From Branchiostoma floridae (Eukaryota; Chordata; Leptocardii; Amphioxiformes; Branchiostomatidae): a stretch of DNA of 64,000 nt. The stretch is from assembly GCF_000003815.2 (NCBI RefSeq), contig NC_049987.1, positions 5,288,116 to 5,352,115 on the forward strand, written 5' to 3'. This document shows, in pieces, positions 21,818 to 32,640 of the stretch. The notes under the pieces were generated by a model. It saw nothing but the letters and a program-made list of their open reading frames with translations, had not been told where the DNA came from and ran no database searches. Within the stretch, counting starts at the first letter, position 1, and every line of letters starts with the position of its first letter. A program made the translations under genes and the position numbers.

Positions 21818-22494
21818 NNNNNNNNNNNNNNNNNNNNNNNNNNNNNNNNNNNNNNNNNNNNNNNNNNNNNNNNNNNNNNNNNNNNNNNNNNNNNNNNNNN
21901 NNNNNNNNNNNNNNNNNNNNNNNNNNNNNNNNNNNNNNNNNNNNNNNNNNNNNNNNNNNNNNNNNNNNNNNNNNNNNNNNNNNNNNNNNNNNNNNNNNNN
22001 NNNNNNNNNNNNNNNNNNNNNNNNNNNNNNNNNNNNNNNNNNNNNNNNNNNNNNNNNNNNNNNNNNNNNNNNNNNNNNNNNNNNNNNNNNNNNNNNNNNN
22101 NNNNNNNNNNNNNNNNNNNNNNNNNNNNNNNNNNNNNNNNNNNNNNNNNNNNNNNNNNNNNNNNNNNNNNNNNNNNNNNNNNNNNNNNNNNNNNNNNNNN
22201 NNNNNNNNNNNNNNNNNNNNNNNNNNNNNNNNNNNNNNNNNNNNNNNNNNNNNNNNNNNNNNNNNNNNNNNNNNNNNNNNNNNNNNNNNNNNNNNNNNNN
22301 NNNNNNNNNNNNNNNNNNNNNNNNNNNNNNNNNNNNNNNNNNNNNNNNNNNNNNNNNNNNNNNNNNNNNNNNNNNNNNNNNNNNNNNNNNNNNNNNNNNN
22401 NNNNNNNNNNNNNNNNNNNNNNNNNNNNNNNNNNNNNNNNNNNNNNNNNNNNNNNNNNNNNNNNNNNNNNNNNNNNNNNNNNNNNNNNNNNNNN
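21818..22494. other. Assembly gap (677 N)
   Basis: Gap near the junction of the two duplicated units; may hide the 3' UTR of mucin-like gene B. Confidence 1.
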
Positions 22495-22609
22495 AGGAAA
22501 TTCTTGTGTTTTTTTCTTCCTGAAATCAGGCGAAAATTAATGAGCGCGCTGATGTCATTCATAAACTTTACTTGCTGTGGCCTAAAGGGCCTTTCACTAA
22601 AGACCACTT

Positions 22610-25600
22610 TTAGTCCCCTTCATAAAGTTCTTTCATGAATCCCTTCCTGTTGGGAAAGTAGATCGGTCCTCCATGGTGGCTGTAAATGTTGGCCTGGTCT
22701 TTGTAGATGTCCGTTAACACAGGCGGTGGGACAAACGGTATTCTCCTGAAAATAGAAACACAAAATACTAAAATCAGATACAACAGTTTTTCGTACGTCT
22801 GCACCCTACTCATGCAGAAGGTGCAAAGAAATTTAAAAAGGCAACATTTTCGCGAAAATGCAAAATGTTTTCCCTGTAGCATTTTGTCAAGCTTCATACC
22901 ATTTGGCTCTCCCTATAGTGTTGTGTGCGAGTAGTAAAAAAGGGTCACCCTACATCTACTTGGTTTTGGGACCAGGTCTTTAAGTAACATAGTTATGCTA
23001 TACCATTAGGCTCGCCATATAGTATTGTGTGCGAGTAAAAAAACAAATAGGTTTTGCTATCCCTAATATATAATTGTTCATATTTATACAAATAATATAC
23101 TGACGCAGTTCTAACCTCTGATTGGTTCATTGCAATAATAAGCTCGATCTGATTGGTTTCTGACAGAAGAAGATTAAGAAATAAAAAGACCACGCCAGCA
23201 AAACAACATATTTCCCTATCGTGGAAAACAAAACAAAAAGTTGGAAAAAATGGTAATAAAGTATACTGTTTGAAAAAGAAACACACCTGCGATGCATGGT
23301 TGTTACGGGATACAAATCCAAGTTTAAGGTGAATGTTTACAATCCTTTTTTTACATTGTTTCAAAGTTTTGATTGTGTTCTCTCTTTTGGCTATAACTTA
23401 GAAATATTTTTGCAGCGTACTTCCGACAAAGCCGTCAACAGGATGATTTTATTATTCATCACTCTACTTTGATCCCGGTAAACAAGAATTCACATATCAT
23501 ATTGCAACAAGGTCTGGTAGAACAAGGGATTCAATAAGGAAATGGACTCACTTTTCTTTCTGTGCAGCTTCTTCTAAATCGCCGTATCTGTTTAAAATAT
23601 GACGTCGTTTAAGTAGAAGGAACATGATTGCAAGAATGGCGGCTGTCATCAGCACTGCAGCGACGCCAGCGGTTCCAGCAGATATTGCAGCACCATTGTT
23701 CGTGGGATCTGCTATTTGTATTGTAACGTTGCCCATCATTGTTACCGTAAACAAAGTTGTTGGCGAAACGGAACTTTGTAAGATTGTTGTCGGGACTGAC
23801 GGTTGTAAAGTTTTTGCTGCAACTGAACTTCCTGAAGTTGTAGGTGGGGCTGATGTTTCGATAGTTGACGAAGGGACTGACGTTTCCATAGTTGTAGGTG
23901 GGAATGATGTGATCATAGTTGTAGATGGGACTAATGTTTCCATAGTTGTAGGTGGGACTGATGTTTTCATAGTTGTGGGAGGGAATGATGTTTCCATAGT
24001 TGTTGGTGGGACTGATGTTTTCATAGTTGTGGGAGGGGCTGATGTGATCATAGTTGTAGGTGGGACTGATGTTTCCATAGTTGTAGGTGGGACTGATGTT
24101 TCCATAGTTGTAGGAGGGGCTGATGTGATCATTGTTGTAGGTGGGACTGATGCTACCATAGTTGAAGGTGGGACTGATGTTTTCATAGTTGTAGGAGGAG
24201 CTGATGTGATCATTGTTGTAGGTGGGACTGTTGTTACCATTGTTGAAGGTGGGACTGATGTTACCATAGTTGAAGGTGGGACTGATGTTTCCATAGTTGT
24301 AGGAGGGGCTGATGTTACCAGTGTTGAAGGTGGGACTGTTGTTACCATTGTTGAAGGTGGGACTGATGTTACCATAGTTGAAGGTGGGACTGATGTCACC
24401 ATAGTTGAAGGTTGGACAGATGTTTCCATAGTTGTAGGAGGGGCTGATGTTACCATTGTTGAAGGTGGGACTGATGTTTCTATAGTTGTAGGAGGGGCTG
24501 ATGTTACCATAGTTGAAGGTGGGACTGATGTCACCATAGTTGTAGGTGGGACCGATGTTTCCATAGTTGTAGGAGGGGCTGATGTGATCATAGTTGAAGG
24601 TGGGACTGATGTCACCATAGTTGTAGGTGGGACTGATGTTTCCATAGTTGTAGGAGGGGCTGATGTTACCATTGTTGAAGGTAGGACTGATGTTACCATT
24701 GTTGAAGGTGGGACCGATGTTTCTATAGTTGTCGGTGGGACTGATGTTTCCATAGTTGTAGGAGGGGCTGATGTTACCATTGTTGAAGGTAGGACTGATG
24801 TAACCATTGTTGAAGGTGGGACTGATGTTTCTATAGTTGTCGGTGGGACTGATGTTTCCATAGTTGTAGGAGGGGCTGATGTTTCCATAGTTGAAGGTGG
24901 GACTGATGTTTCCATAGTTGTCGGTGGGACTGATGTTTCCATAGTTGTAGGAGGGGCCGATGTTACCATAGTTGAAGGTGGGACTGATGTCACCATAGTT
25001 GTCGGTGGGACTGATGTTTCCATAGTTGTAGGAGGGGCTGATGTTACCATTGTTGAAGGTAGGACTGATGTAACCATAGTTGAAGGTGGGACTGATGTTT
25101 CTATAGTTGTCGGTGGGACTGATCGTTCCATAGTTGTAGGAGGGACTGATGTTACCATTGTTGAAGGGTAGGACTGATGTTACCATAGTTGAAGGTGGGA
25201 CTGATGTTTCTATAGTTGTCGGTGGGACTGATGTTTTCATAGTTGTAGGAGGGGCTGATGTTACCATTGTTGAAGGTAGGACTGATGTAACCATTGTTGA
25301 AGGTGGGACTGATGTTTCTATAGTTGTCGGTGGGACTGATGTTTCCATAGTTGTAGCAAGCTGACCGTCCGTTTCCTATTTGAAGGTGGGACTGATGTTT
25401 CCATAGTTGTCGGTGGGACTGATGTTTCCATAGTTGTAGGAGGGGCCGATGTTACCATAGTTGAAGGTGGGACTGATGTCACCATAGTTGTCGGTGGGAC
25501 TGATGTTTCCATAGTTGTAGGAGGGGCTGATGTTTCCATAGTTGAAGGTGGGACTGATGTTTCCATAGTTGTCGGTGGGACTGATGTGATCATTGTTGTA

Positions 25601-26373
25601 GGTGGGACCGATGTTTCCATAGTTGTAGGAGGGGCTGATGTGATCATAGTTGAAGGTGGGACTGATGTTACCATAGTTGAAGGTGGGACTGATGTTTCCA
25701 TAGTTGTAGGAGGGGCTGATGTGACCATTGTTGAAGGCGGGACTGATGTTACCATTCTAGAAGGTGGGACTGATGTTTCCATAGTCGTTTCTGGAGATGT
25801 GGTAATGAATGATGTAGAGGAATAGGGTCCGGTAGTCTGTGACATTTGTAGAAGCTTTCGAAAGTGGCTATTATATGTATTCCGTCTATTGACAGGAATC
25901 TGTTCATGTACATGTATATAATCCTTGGTGTTTCTGAAGCGCCATATATGATATCTGTCAGACATTCTCGTCTTGTCTGGTTTTCCTTTATATATTGTCT
26001 GCTTTTGTTTGAAAGAATTTGGTTTCCTTGACAACTTCTTGTGGTAATTTATTGCTCTGATTGTTTTTCTGGTTGTGGAATGATTCCTAGATACTCTGTT
26101 TTGCAAAAAGGGTTGCTGCAGAATATATGTGACCATGTGTCTTTTTTGTTCGACTTCGAACTGCTGTGGTTTGTTCCCTTCTCCAAAGAAAACAGGGATT
26201 GAGTTCTGTCCTGGTCCCATAGATGCGTGTTCTGTCTGTATCGAAACAAGTATCAACAGGGCAAGTACAGAGATGGCAAACAATACGGTCATTGCGCGAG
26301 GCTTTCCACAGTACGTTTGTTGTGGAAGGGACTTTGGTCCGACACACGGACGTGGACATGGTTTCCAATCCAT
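22610..26373 (-). CDS. Mucin-like type I membrane protein, copy B (two coding exons, internal frame breaks)
   Basis: The large coding exon runs from an acceptor at 26460-26459 to a donor AAAA|GTGAGT (exon end 23552). The last exon is 22745-22610 after TTTTCAG. The junction joins AA|G to Lys and keeps frame. The start is ATG 26373 or, better for a signal peptide, 26292 (MTVLFAISVLALLILVSIQ). Order: about 150-residue Cys-free N-terminal region; Thr/Ser/Pro repeats of 9 residues (TTMETSVPP and variants, about 23840-25790); short unique stem; transmembrane segment AAVLMTAAILAIMFLLLKRR; cytoplasmic tail with DLEEAAQKEKRIPFVPPPV and ending FMKELYEGD. A 29-bp foreign insert near 25357-25385 and one extra G near 25168 put about 200 bp out of frame; together they add 30 bp, so frame is restored afterwards. 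This may be an assembly error in the repeat or a real lesion. Function unknown; extended glycosylated surface stalk inferred. Confidence 0.8.
23840..25790 (-). repeat. Coding 27-bp minisatellite, about 70 units
   Basis: The unit on the plus strand is GGTGGGACTGATGTTTCCAT followed by AGTTGTA, 27 bp, giving nine residues per unit on the coding minus strand. Variant positions give E/V/I and P/S/A alternatives. Higher-order patterning of ETSVPP, VTSVPP and VTSAPP units suggests expansion in blocks of several units. Because 27 is divisible by three and the unit lacks stops in several frames, long open frames also exist on the plus strand (23624-25171) and in a second minus frame (23609-25348). Confidence 0.95.
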
Positions 26374-26403
26374 TCACCTCCGTCTGTAGAGTCTTCCTTT
26401 AAT

Positions 26404-26458
26404 CTACATTTGTGTTGCCAACGTGTTGAGGAGAGAATGCCTTCGGTTGGTTGAGTAC
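26404..26458 (-). other. Second part of a conserved upstream open frame (copy B)
   Basis: Joined to ATG 27318 in exon 1, the reading frame continues AG|G TAC.. as RYSTNRRHSLLNTLATQM and stops at TAG 26406-26404, before the main ATG. In copy A the equivalent frame stays open further (about 65 residues) and overlaps the main start. The peptide is similar in both copies. Confidence 0.45.
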
Positions 26459-27289
26459 CTGAAGATAGAAAATGTGAAAGGTTGATTAGACATCATTCCA
26501 GACCTCCAGTTGAATTTTTGAATAGGTTGAAAACAGATTAGCCAAATGAATTGATATTTTTCCACATGATCTATAAAGGTAAAGAATAGATGGCTTGCAA
26601 GTAGATGTGTCCACGGACAAAGCCAATTCTCCAGAAGTTTGAAAAATTCTGCCAGATTTTTGCCGAATTCCGGGAACACAAACCAGAATTATTTGAACCC
26701 AAGTCTATAGACATCTAATTACAACTCACACATATACATCTCCATGCCTATTTGATATATCATAATTTTCAAATATCATTTCATTTTAATATCTATTTTC
26801 AAATAATTAAAGGTTTTCCAACATTAAACTCGATATCCGGAAGTAAACTGGAGCCTGTTAGTATTTTGAATTTTTCATTCATTCAATATTATGCTAGTAA
26901 TGATCTTTCTGTATCGTGATTTGCTATGGTTTTGTAAGGGCACCCTTGGATATCTCGGTTATGAAGTTCACTGAAGGGATCGGCCTAAGGAGGAATGAAT
27001 AAATAAATGAATTAATATTGGGTCTCACTCGCAAATTCGTGCCAACGTCCCATGCGCGCTGAACTATACGTTTTACGTCCACTTCAATTCACTTCAGACA
27101 ACTTTTCACTAAGTATGTTTACGATCGCTGCAAAACCGACCAAACCACGTACCAAACGCACAAACCGAAGTACACAATCTACAATCACGATAAACTGTGT
27201 AGCGTTACACAGCTTACGTTTGAACAAATATCAAACTCTGACAAACACTGGATAGTAGAGTTTTCTTTTACACAACAAATTAATCTTAC

Positions 27290-27360
27290 CTGCTGACGTT
27301 TCGATGCCTGTCAGCCATTTTTCACTATAGCTTCTAACTAACCAGAGTTCTATATATAGC
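27290..27360 (-). promoter_or_regulatory. Core promoter and first exon of mucin-like gene B
   Basis: On the minus strand CTATATATAG (about 27350-27359) precedes an exon ending GAAACGTCAGCAG with the consensus donor GTAAGA (GT at 27289-27288). An ATG at 27318 opens a frame beginning MADRHRNVS. The block is conserved with 18719-18812 in copy A, including GGCATCGAAACGTCAGCA and the upstream GCGCCACCTACATCGGC. The start site is inferred from the TATA spacing. Confidence 0.6.
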
Positions 27361-27980
27361 CGATGTAGGTGGCGCTTTTGCAGCGAAAACACAATCCCAA
27401 ACGAGGCATGGGTATATGTTAATATAGGTAATATTAACCGGTTAACTGTGTAAAAGAAAATTATACTATCCAATGAACTACCAACCCAATGAAATTATTT
27501 TCGAAAGAAAAAGAAGGATATGTGGACAGCCACTGCTATTCAAACAACATGGTGTATTAGCCTCCACCGGGCCTTCCTACGGGGGGTACGGATTGTAGAA
27601 TTCGGTAGAAAAGGGGCGACAATTGGCCAGCAGATTTAGTCTATAGATCAAAGGGAAGATTCAACATTTCCCCATGCGCACTAACGTTAACCGAGCCGGT
27701 TAATGACTGAAATGAATCAATGAAGACCTTTACTGCACATGTATACCCGCTTGGTTCAGTACAGGCCACAACAAAAGAATAAGTGACAGATACATAAAAT
27801 ATATACATTCATAGAATCATATTCTACTACATGAATGAAACCCTATCATGGTCAAACTCCCCTGGCAAATATTATTGATATAGCCAGCGTAGTCGGCCTG
27901 GTATTGTCTACCGGTGTACCCGGTTTGAAAATCATTTTGCTTAACCGTTTCTCTAACTGATTGTAACAGTTAATGTATGG
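27361..27980. other. Upstream flank of gene B
   Basis: Aligns in pieces with 18840-19300 and 19560-19600 of copy A but lacks the MITEs found there. A LINE-tail-like GACCTTTACTGCAC lies near 27724. No gene recognised. Confidence 0.45.
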
Positions 27981-28717
27981 NNNNNNNNNNNNNNNNNNNN
28001 NNNNNNNNNNNNNNNNNNNNNNNNNNNNNNNNNNNNNNNNNNNNNNNNNNNNNNNNNNNNNNNNNNNNNNNNNNNNNNNNNNNNNNNNNNNNNNNNNNNN
28101 NNNNNNNNNNNNNNNNNNNNNNNNNNNNNNNNNNNNNNNNNNNNNNNNNNNNNNNNNNNNNNNNNNNNNNNNNNNNNNNNNNNNNNNNNNNNNNNNNNNN
28201 NNNNNNNNNNNNNNNNNNNNNNNNNNNNNNNNNNNNNNNNNNNNNNNNNNNNNNNNNNNNNNNNNNNNNNNNNNNNNNNNNNNNNNNNNNNNNNNNNNNN
28301 NNNNNNNNNNNNNNNNNNNNNNNNNNNNNNNNNNNNNNNNNNNNNNNNNNNNNNNNNNNNNNNNNNNNNNNNNNNNNNNNNNNNNNNNNNNNNNNNNNNN
28401 NNNNNNNNNNNNNNNNNNNNNNNNNNNNNNNNNNNNNNNNNNNNNNNNNNNNNNNNNNNNNNNNNNNNNNNNNNNNNNNNNNNNNNNNNNNNNNNNNNNN
28501 NNNNNNNNNNNNNNNNNNNNNNNNNNNNNNNNNNNNNNNNNNNNNNNNNNNNNNNNNNNNNNNNNNNNNNNNNNNNNNNNNNNNNNNNNNNNNNNNNNNN
28601 NNNNNNNNNNNNNNNNNNNNNNNNNNNNNNNNNNNNNNNNNNNNNNNNNNNNNNNNNNNNNNNNNNNNNNNNNNNNNNNNNNNNNNNNNNNNNNNNNNNN
28701 NNNNNNNNNNNNNNNNN
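27981..28717. other. Assembly gap (737 N)
   Basis: Gap upstream of mucin-like gene B; its right edge is inside a foldback MITE. Confidence 1.
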
Positions 28718-28795
28718 AGCAGGGTCATGCCTCCTCGTAATTTAGAGCTAGCAGACTCGTCGTCCGATCGATTTTCGCCTTATGTGAGGGGGGTA
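28718..28795. mobile_element. Right half of a foldback MITE
   Basis: GCAGGGTCATGCCTCCTCGT and the following arm match the right half of 19379-19568 and end in GAGGGGGGTA. The left half lies in the gap. Confidence 0.75.
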
Positions 28796-28999
28796 TAAAG
28801 AAGCGTCCGTGTGAGGGGGGTATTACGGCGCTGTATACATGTAGATGCCTAAAAACGAATCACAATTCGTGATTCTTGGGTACTCAATGATTAAGTCTGA
28901 CTATTTCAGCCGAGGGAAACTATTCTCCAAGCAGATGTTACGGTTAGTGTCCGAGATTGGCAGACGAAAAAAATCGCGGCCAATACTAGCCCTGGACCG

Positions 29000-29221
29000 T
29001 AAGGGCGCGGTCACATAGGTCGTGCGATCGTTGTACGATTTTGATGCTTGGGATTTTCAAGCAGGCCGTGACAATCGACCAGCGACACGACAAACCAAGC
29101 ATTTTGAGTCTTACTACGTACGCACATGTATTTTGTGTTTGCAGACGTACATTTTTGTCCTCCGAAATGCACGACGTTAGCGATCGTACGACGATCGCAC
29201 GACCTATGTGACTGGGCCCTA
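29000..29221. mobile_element. MITE with about 30-bp inverted ends (GTCACATAGGTCGTGCGATCG)
   Basis: TAAGGGCGCGGTCACATAGG followed by TCGTGCGATCGT on the left is mirrored by ACGATCGCACGACC and TATGTGACTGGGCCCTA on the right. About 222 bp, non-coding. Confidence 0.88.
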
Positions 29222-29784
29222 ACTCTGTGCTATCATGAAGGAGGCTGCCAATCGCAACGGTCTAGCTCCGACCTAGCGCTTTCATTTATTCATTCATTTA
29301 TTGTTATGGACGGGTGGTCGTTCGTCAAGATGTCATTTTCACACGTATTAAACCGCTAATAATTTATTACAAAATATCTCTTCTCCGTTAGTGAGAGCAA
29401 TTGTTCAGATCTTTATATTTGTCTGCCATTTCTACCAGCATTCAATTATAAGCCATATATTTCCTTGCTGGTTTTCAGTTTTTTTGTCGTCGATGCTCAT
29501 TTGCATATGAGCATGGTGACGCAATGTCTATTTTGGTACCCCTATATATCTAAACGACCGGGTGGCAAGTTCTTATAATCACTTGTAAGTAGCTCATTCG
29601 GCAAGTCTTTACCTTATCAATCTGGAGATTCGAGTTTGAGACCGCGTGCGGAGAATTATACTTTTTTCTTCAAAATGATTTGGGCCACATGTCGTCAACT
29701 CATTCACACACCCAGCCAGCTGTTCGTATATCTTCGCCCCTGGTCAGCTTTAAAAAAACACTCTGTTTTATTTCTCTAGGGACA

Positions 29785-30151
29785 GACATATCACCACTAG
29801 AGCGGTTTTTGATGAGATCTGCGTACATAATCATAAAACAAAGGTTTAAATCAACTTAAATGCATCAATGATAAAAATGTTATACAACAAACCAAAGAAA
29901 TACATAATACCTCTCTGTCAGTCAGTACATAATACATAATACAAGCAACTAAATACAACAAATTGAGTGAAATAAGGTAGAAAATGGAATTTGAATACCA
30001 ATGATTATAGATAAAACAAAATAATCAGTGGTAATTGGCGAGACATCCATGGTTCTCATGCGTTTAAAGGGATTGTGATTGCTACTTTCAGAAGACATCG
30101 AGAGTTCTATAACGCTGATTATTTGTACCTCAGTATTGGCCTAACATGTAA
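29785..30151. repeat. Distal end of tandem duplication, copy B
   Basis: Collinear with 20866-21290: CACTAGAGCGGTTTT, ATGCATCAATGATAAAAAT and TATACAACAAACC recur in the same order. Divergence at indel level is considerable, so the duplication is not very recent. Confidence 0.8.
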
Positions 30152-30780
30152 AGCTGTTTATATTAAATTGTTCATATAGCCACAACGAAAGAATAGAAAT
30201 GTTTAATTAAAGTCCTTACATTCACGGACGAACCACAATTATAGACAAAAGTGTGTCTCAGGAAAGCCAAGCCCAATTCGTTTATAATAGCCATCACGAG
30301 CTTTTGAATCAGTGTATTCCTAGAATAATGTCAATTTCTGTCATTGTACGCATATTTTTCTTCGGGCACGAACTTGCAAGTACGCATGTATTAATGGCCT
30401 TTTCTAGGCATATGAAAAGTAAAAAGAAAAATTGAATTCTTAATTTTCTACTTTTCTATTGAGATGGATGCATACTATAATGTTATACCCCTGCCCCCTC
30501 CAATTTTGCCCAACTTGGCTATAAGTACGGGTCACAACAAATTTAAACTCGGACATGTTTACAAACATATACAAAAGTGTAGTGCACTTTATCTTCTATC
30601 GCATCATGAGGTGCAAAATAAGATTGACAACTAGGATTTCAATTCGCGGCCTCTACTAGTACTACATTTGTACCTAGCTCCCCAACCGAAACTTTTTCTA
30701 GGAAAATAGGAAAGGGCGTCTATTTGCTCCGAAGATAAAACCCGGAAAAAATGGATGAACTATAGAAACCAAGAAAGTTT
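30152..30780. other. Intergenic between mucin-like gene B and RHOA-like gene
   Basis: AT-rich; nothing recognised. Confidence 0.4.
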
Positions 30781-30866
30781 ACAAGTGTTTACCAATGAAT
30801 GGGTGTGTATTGTGAAGATTTGTTATAATCGGCGCGTGAGTCAGCCAGGGGAACAAGCCCGTCCGT

Positions 30867-30917
30867 GATTGGTCGGTTATTTTAAGCCCAGGACCGCGCC
30901 TATAAATACTGACGTCA
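30867..30917 (+). promoter_or_regulatory. Candidate promoter of the RHOA-like gene: CCAAT, TATA, CRE
   Basis: Inverted CCAAT (GATTGG) at 30867-30872, TATAAATA at 30901-30908, and a perfect cAMP-response element palindrome TGACGTCA at 30910-30917 lie within 51 bp. They stand just upstream of a GC-richer stretch with a good splice donor. CREB/ATF binding is known for this octamer; its use here is inferred. Linkage to the GTPase gene rests on strand, position and the noncoding-first-exon layout. Confidence 0.6.
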
Positions 30918-30929
30918 CGTTACAGAAGA

Positions 30930-31039
30930 CAGGAAATTCCAACAGAGACGGCCGTGTGCCTCACAGCTCCCGAGCTGCCGACAAATTTACAGTCTTAAAG
31001 AACCCTTCAGAAGAAAGAAAACTCTAAGGAAGCGTGAAG
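30930..31039 (+). other. Predicted noncoding first exon of the RHOA-like gene
   Basis: Start estimated at about 25-30 bp after the TATA box. The exon ends GCGTGAAG with donor GTCAGT at 31040. No ATG-initiated frame of note. It would splice to the acceptor TTTACAG at 34312, three bases before the initiator ATG. Confidence 0.5.
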
Positions 31040-32529
31040 GTCAGTATGATTGCTTAGTCTACAACGTCTTGTAGAAATGGGAACGCTGGTAGGGCTGTGC
31101 ACGAGGACCGAAACTTCCTCGTAGTCTGGGCGGCGAGGGGAGGGCTTATGGCCGCCATGCATGAGTTCGTGCTCTCGGTAGCGACTCCAATTTTTGTTCC
31201 TCTATCAAATCGGCTTGCTAGTTGCATACAGGTACTCCCAGTGAGTGTGTAAGTCTGGTAATACCTGAAGAGATAACTGTATTGCTAGATCTCAATATAT
31301 TTTCAGCTAGTAAACAGAAACTTGTGTTTGTTTTAGTCGGTCTAGTTGGTGGCTCGCTCCATGCATCGAGGTCACGTATACCAAGCAAGAAAGAGTCACG
31401 TAGAATTTATGGAAGCCAGTTTGTGTATTTGCACAAGTTTTGCAGACTTCATAAGTCTGCAAAAATAGTAGAAATTTGCCTAAAATGGAAAGATAACAGG
31501 GAGTAACATAAAGTTTGCAATTTCTGAGTTTTTACCAATTTTGCAGCAGCTTTAAAGTTTAATATAGTCTGGAGGAGACTATAAGTTTTGTTGAATCTAC
31601 TAATTGTTTTATAATGAACATTTGTCCATCATGAACATGCAGTGATATAAGTAGAATAGAAAGGAAGAAGCGGTCTCGCATACCACTGCCGTGTTATTTG
31701 CATGGTTCCATTTCCTAAATCTTTTTTTGGGTGTCATGAAATTTCTTTTGTTTTGAGTTGTAGGAATCCAAAAGTCACTTCCTCAATTGCAATATATTTC
31801 TTTTATTGACCTGTTATCATAACCATGTTTTATTTTCTTTTATTGGCCTATCATAACGTGTTTTTTTTCCACTGTTGTACATGTTTGTGTGGCTGTCTGA
31901 CTCACGAGGTCATTATGTGGTGTCAAAACGTTATCACGATTGCGTTGTTTCTAGTTCTGTGTGAACAGTCGGTACAGGAAACCAGAATTGTTTACACTGT
32001 CGCCATTATATGGTAATACATGTGTACTGCTGCCATATGGTTGACCACCTCTAGTATGAATCTTCTAAAGCTAGGAGTTTCATATCCTAGAAATGTGCCT
32101 AGCTACGTATATACCTATTGTGGTGATGAGTTCCGAAGGAATGTGTGAATAATGTATCCCAGACTTATGCCCCAGGGCTACGATACAAGCCAACACCTTG
32201 CAATCCTTTATGACGTATGTTGGGTGGGACCAGTTACTGTATCAGTCCACTGCAACGTAAACAATTTGCAAGTAAACACTGTGAGAAGAAAAGCCTGGAA
32301 TTTTGCAATGTGCATGTAACAATGTGCAAGACAAGTATATACTGTCGCATATGTACAGCAATAAATTTATAGTTTTATAGATTAATGATTTGATATGTTG
32401 ACAAGGGAGGGGCTCAGTTAATAGCACACCTTTGTCACCTCACGTAAGAGTCCTTAACCTTTGTACTTTCTGTGACATCACCACGTCCGGCCATTGTGCT
32501 GCAACAACAGTTTTCAGACCACCCTTGTC

Positions 32530-32640
32530 TCCACTAGTTGTACTGTGTGTGGTATGTCCCTGTAGCTCAACTGGTAGCAGTCCGTACAGGACTGCTGCCC
32601 AAGTGGTACTGTGTGTGGGATGTGACTGAAGGGACATAAA
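32530..32640 (+). repeat. tRNA-promoter-like SINE fragment
   Basis: TGTCCCTGTAGCTCAACTGG followed by TAG resembles a tRNA 5' half with an A box (TAGCTCAACTGG), but no B box or cloverleaf follows. The same string occurs in reverse near 2690-2720. A short word GGTACTGTGTGTGG(T/G)ATGT is repeated on either side. Likely a SINE relic. Confidence 0.4.

Noticed and set aside
21658-22638. Long frames across the 677-N gap
   Set aside because: Length comes from N characters; only a few dozen real residues at each side and no domain. The same applies to frames at 12790-13425 and 27970-28798.
23624-25171. 515-residue plus-strand frame of GGTDVSIVVGG repeats
   Set aside because: Antisense reading of the 27-bp coding minisatellite. 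It has no start context or signal peptide, while the minus strand has a signal peptide, transmembrane helix and spliced tail in frame.
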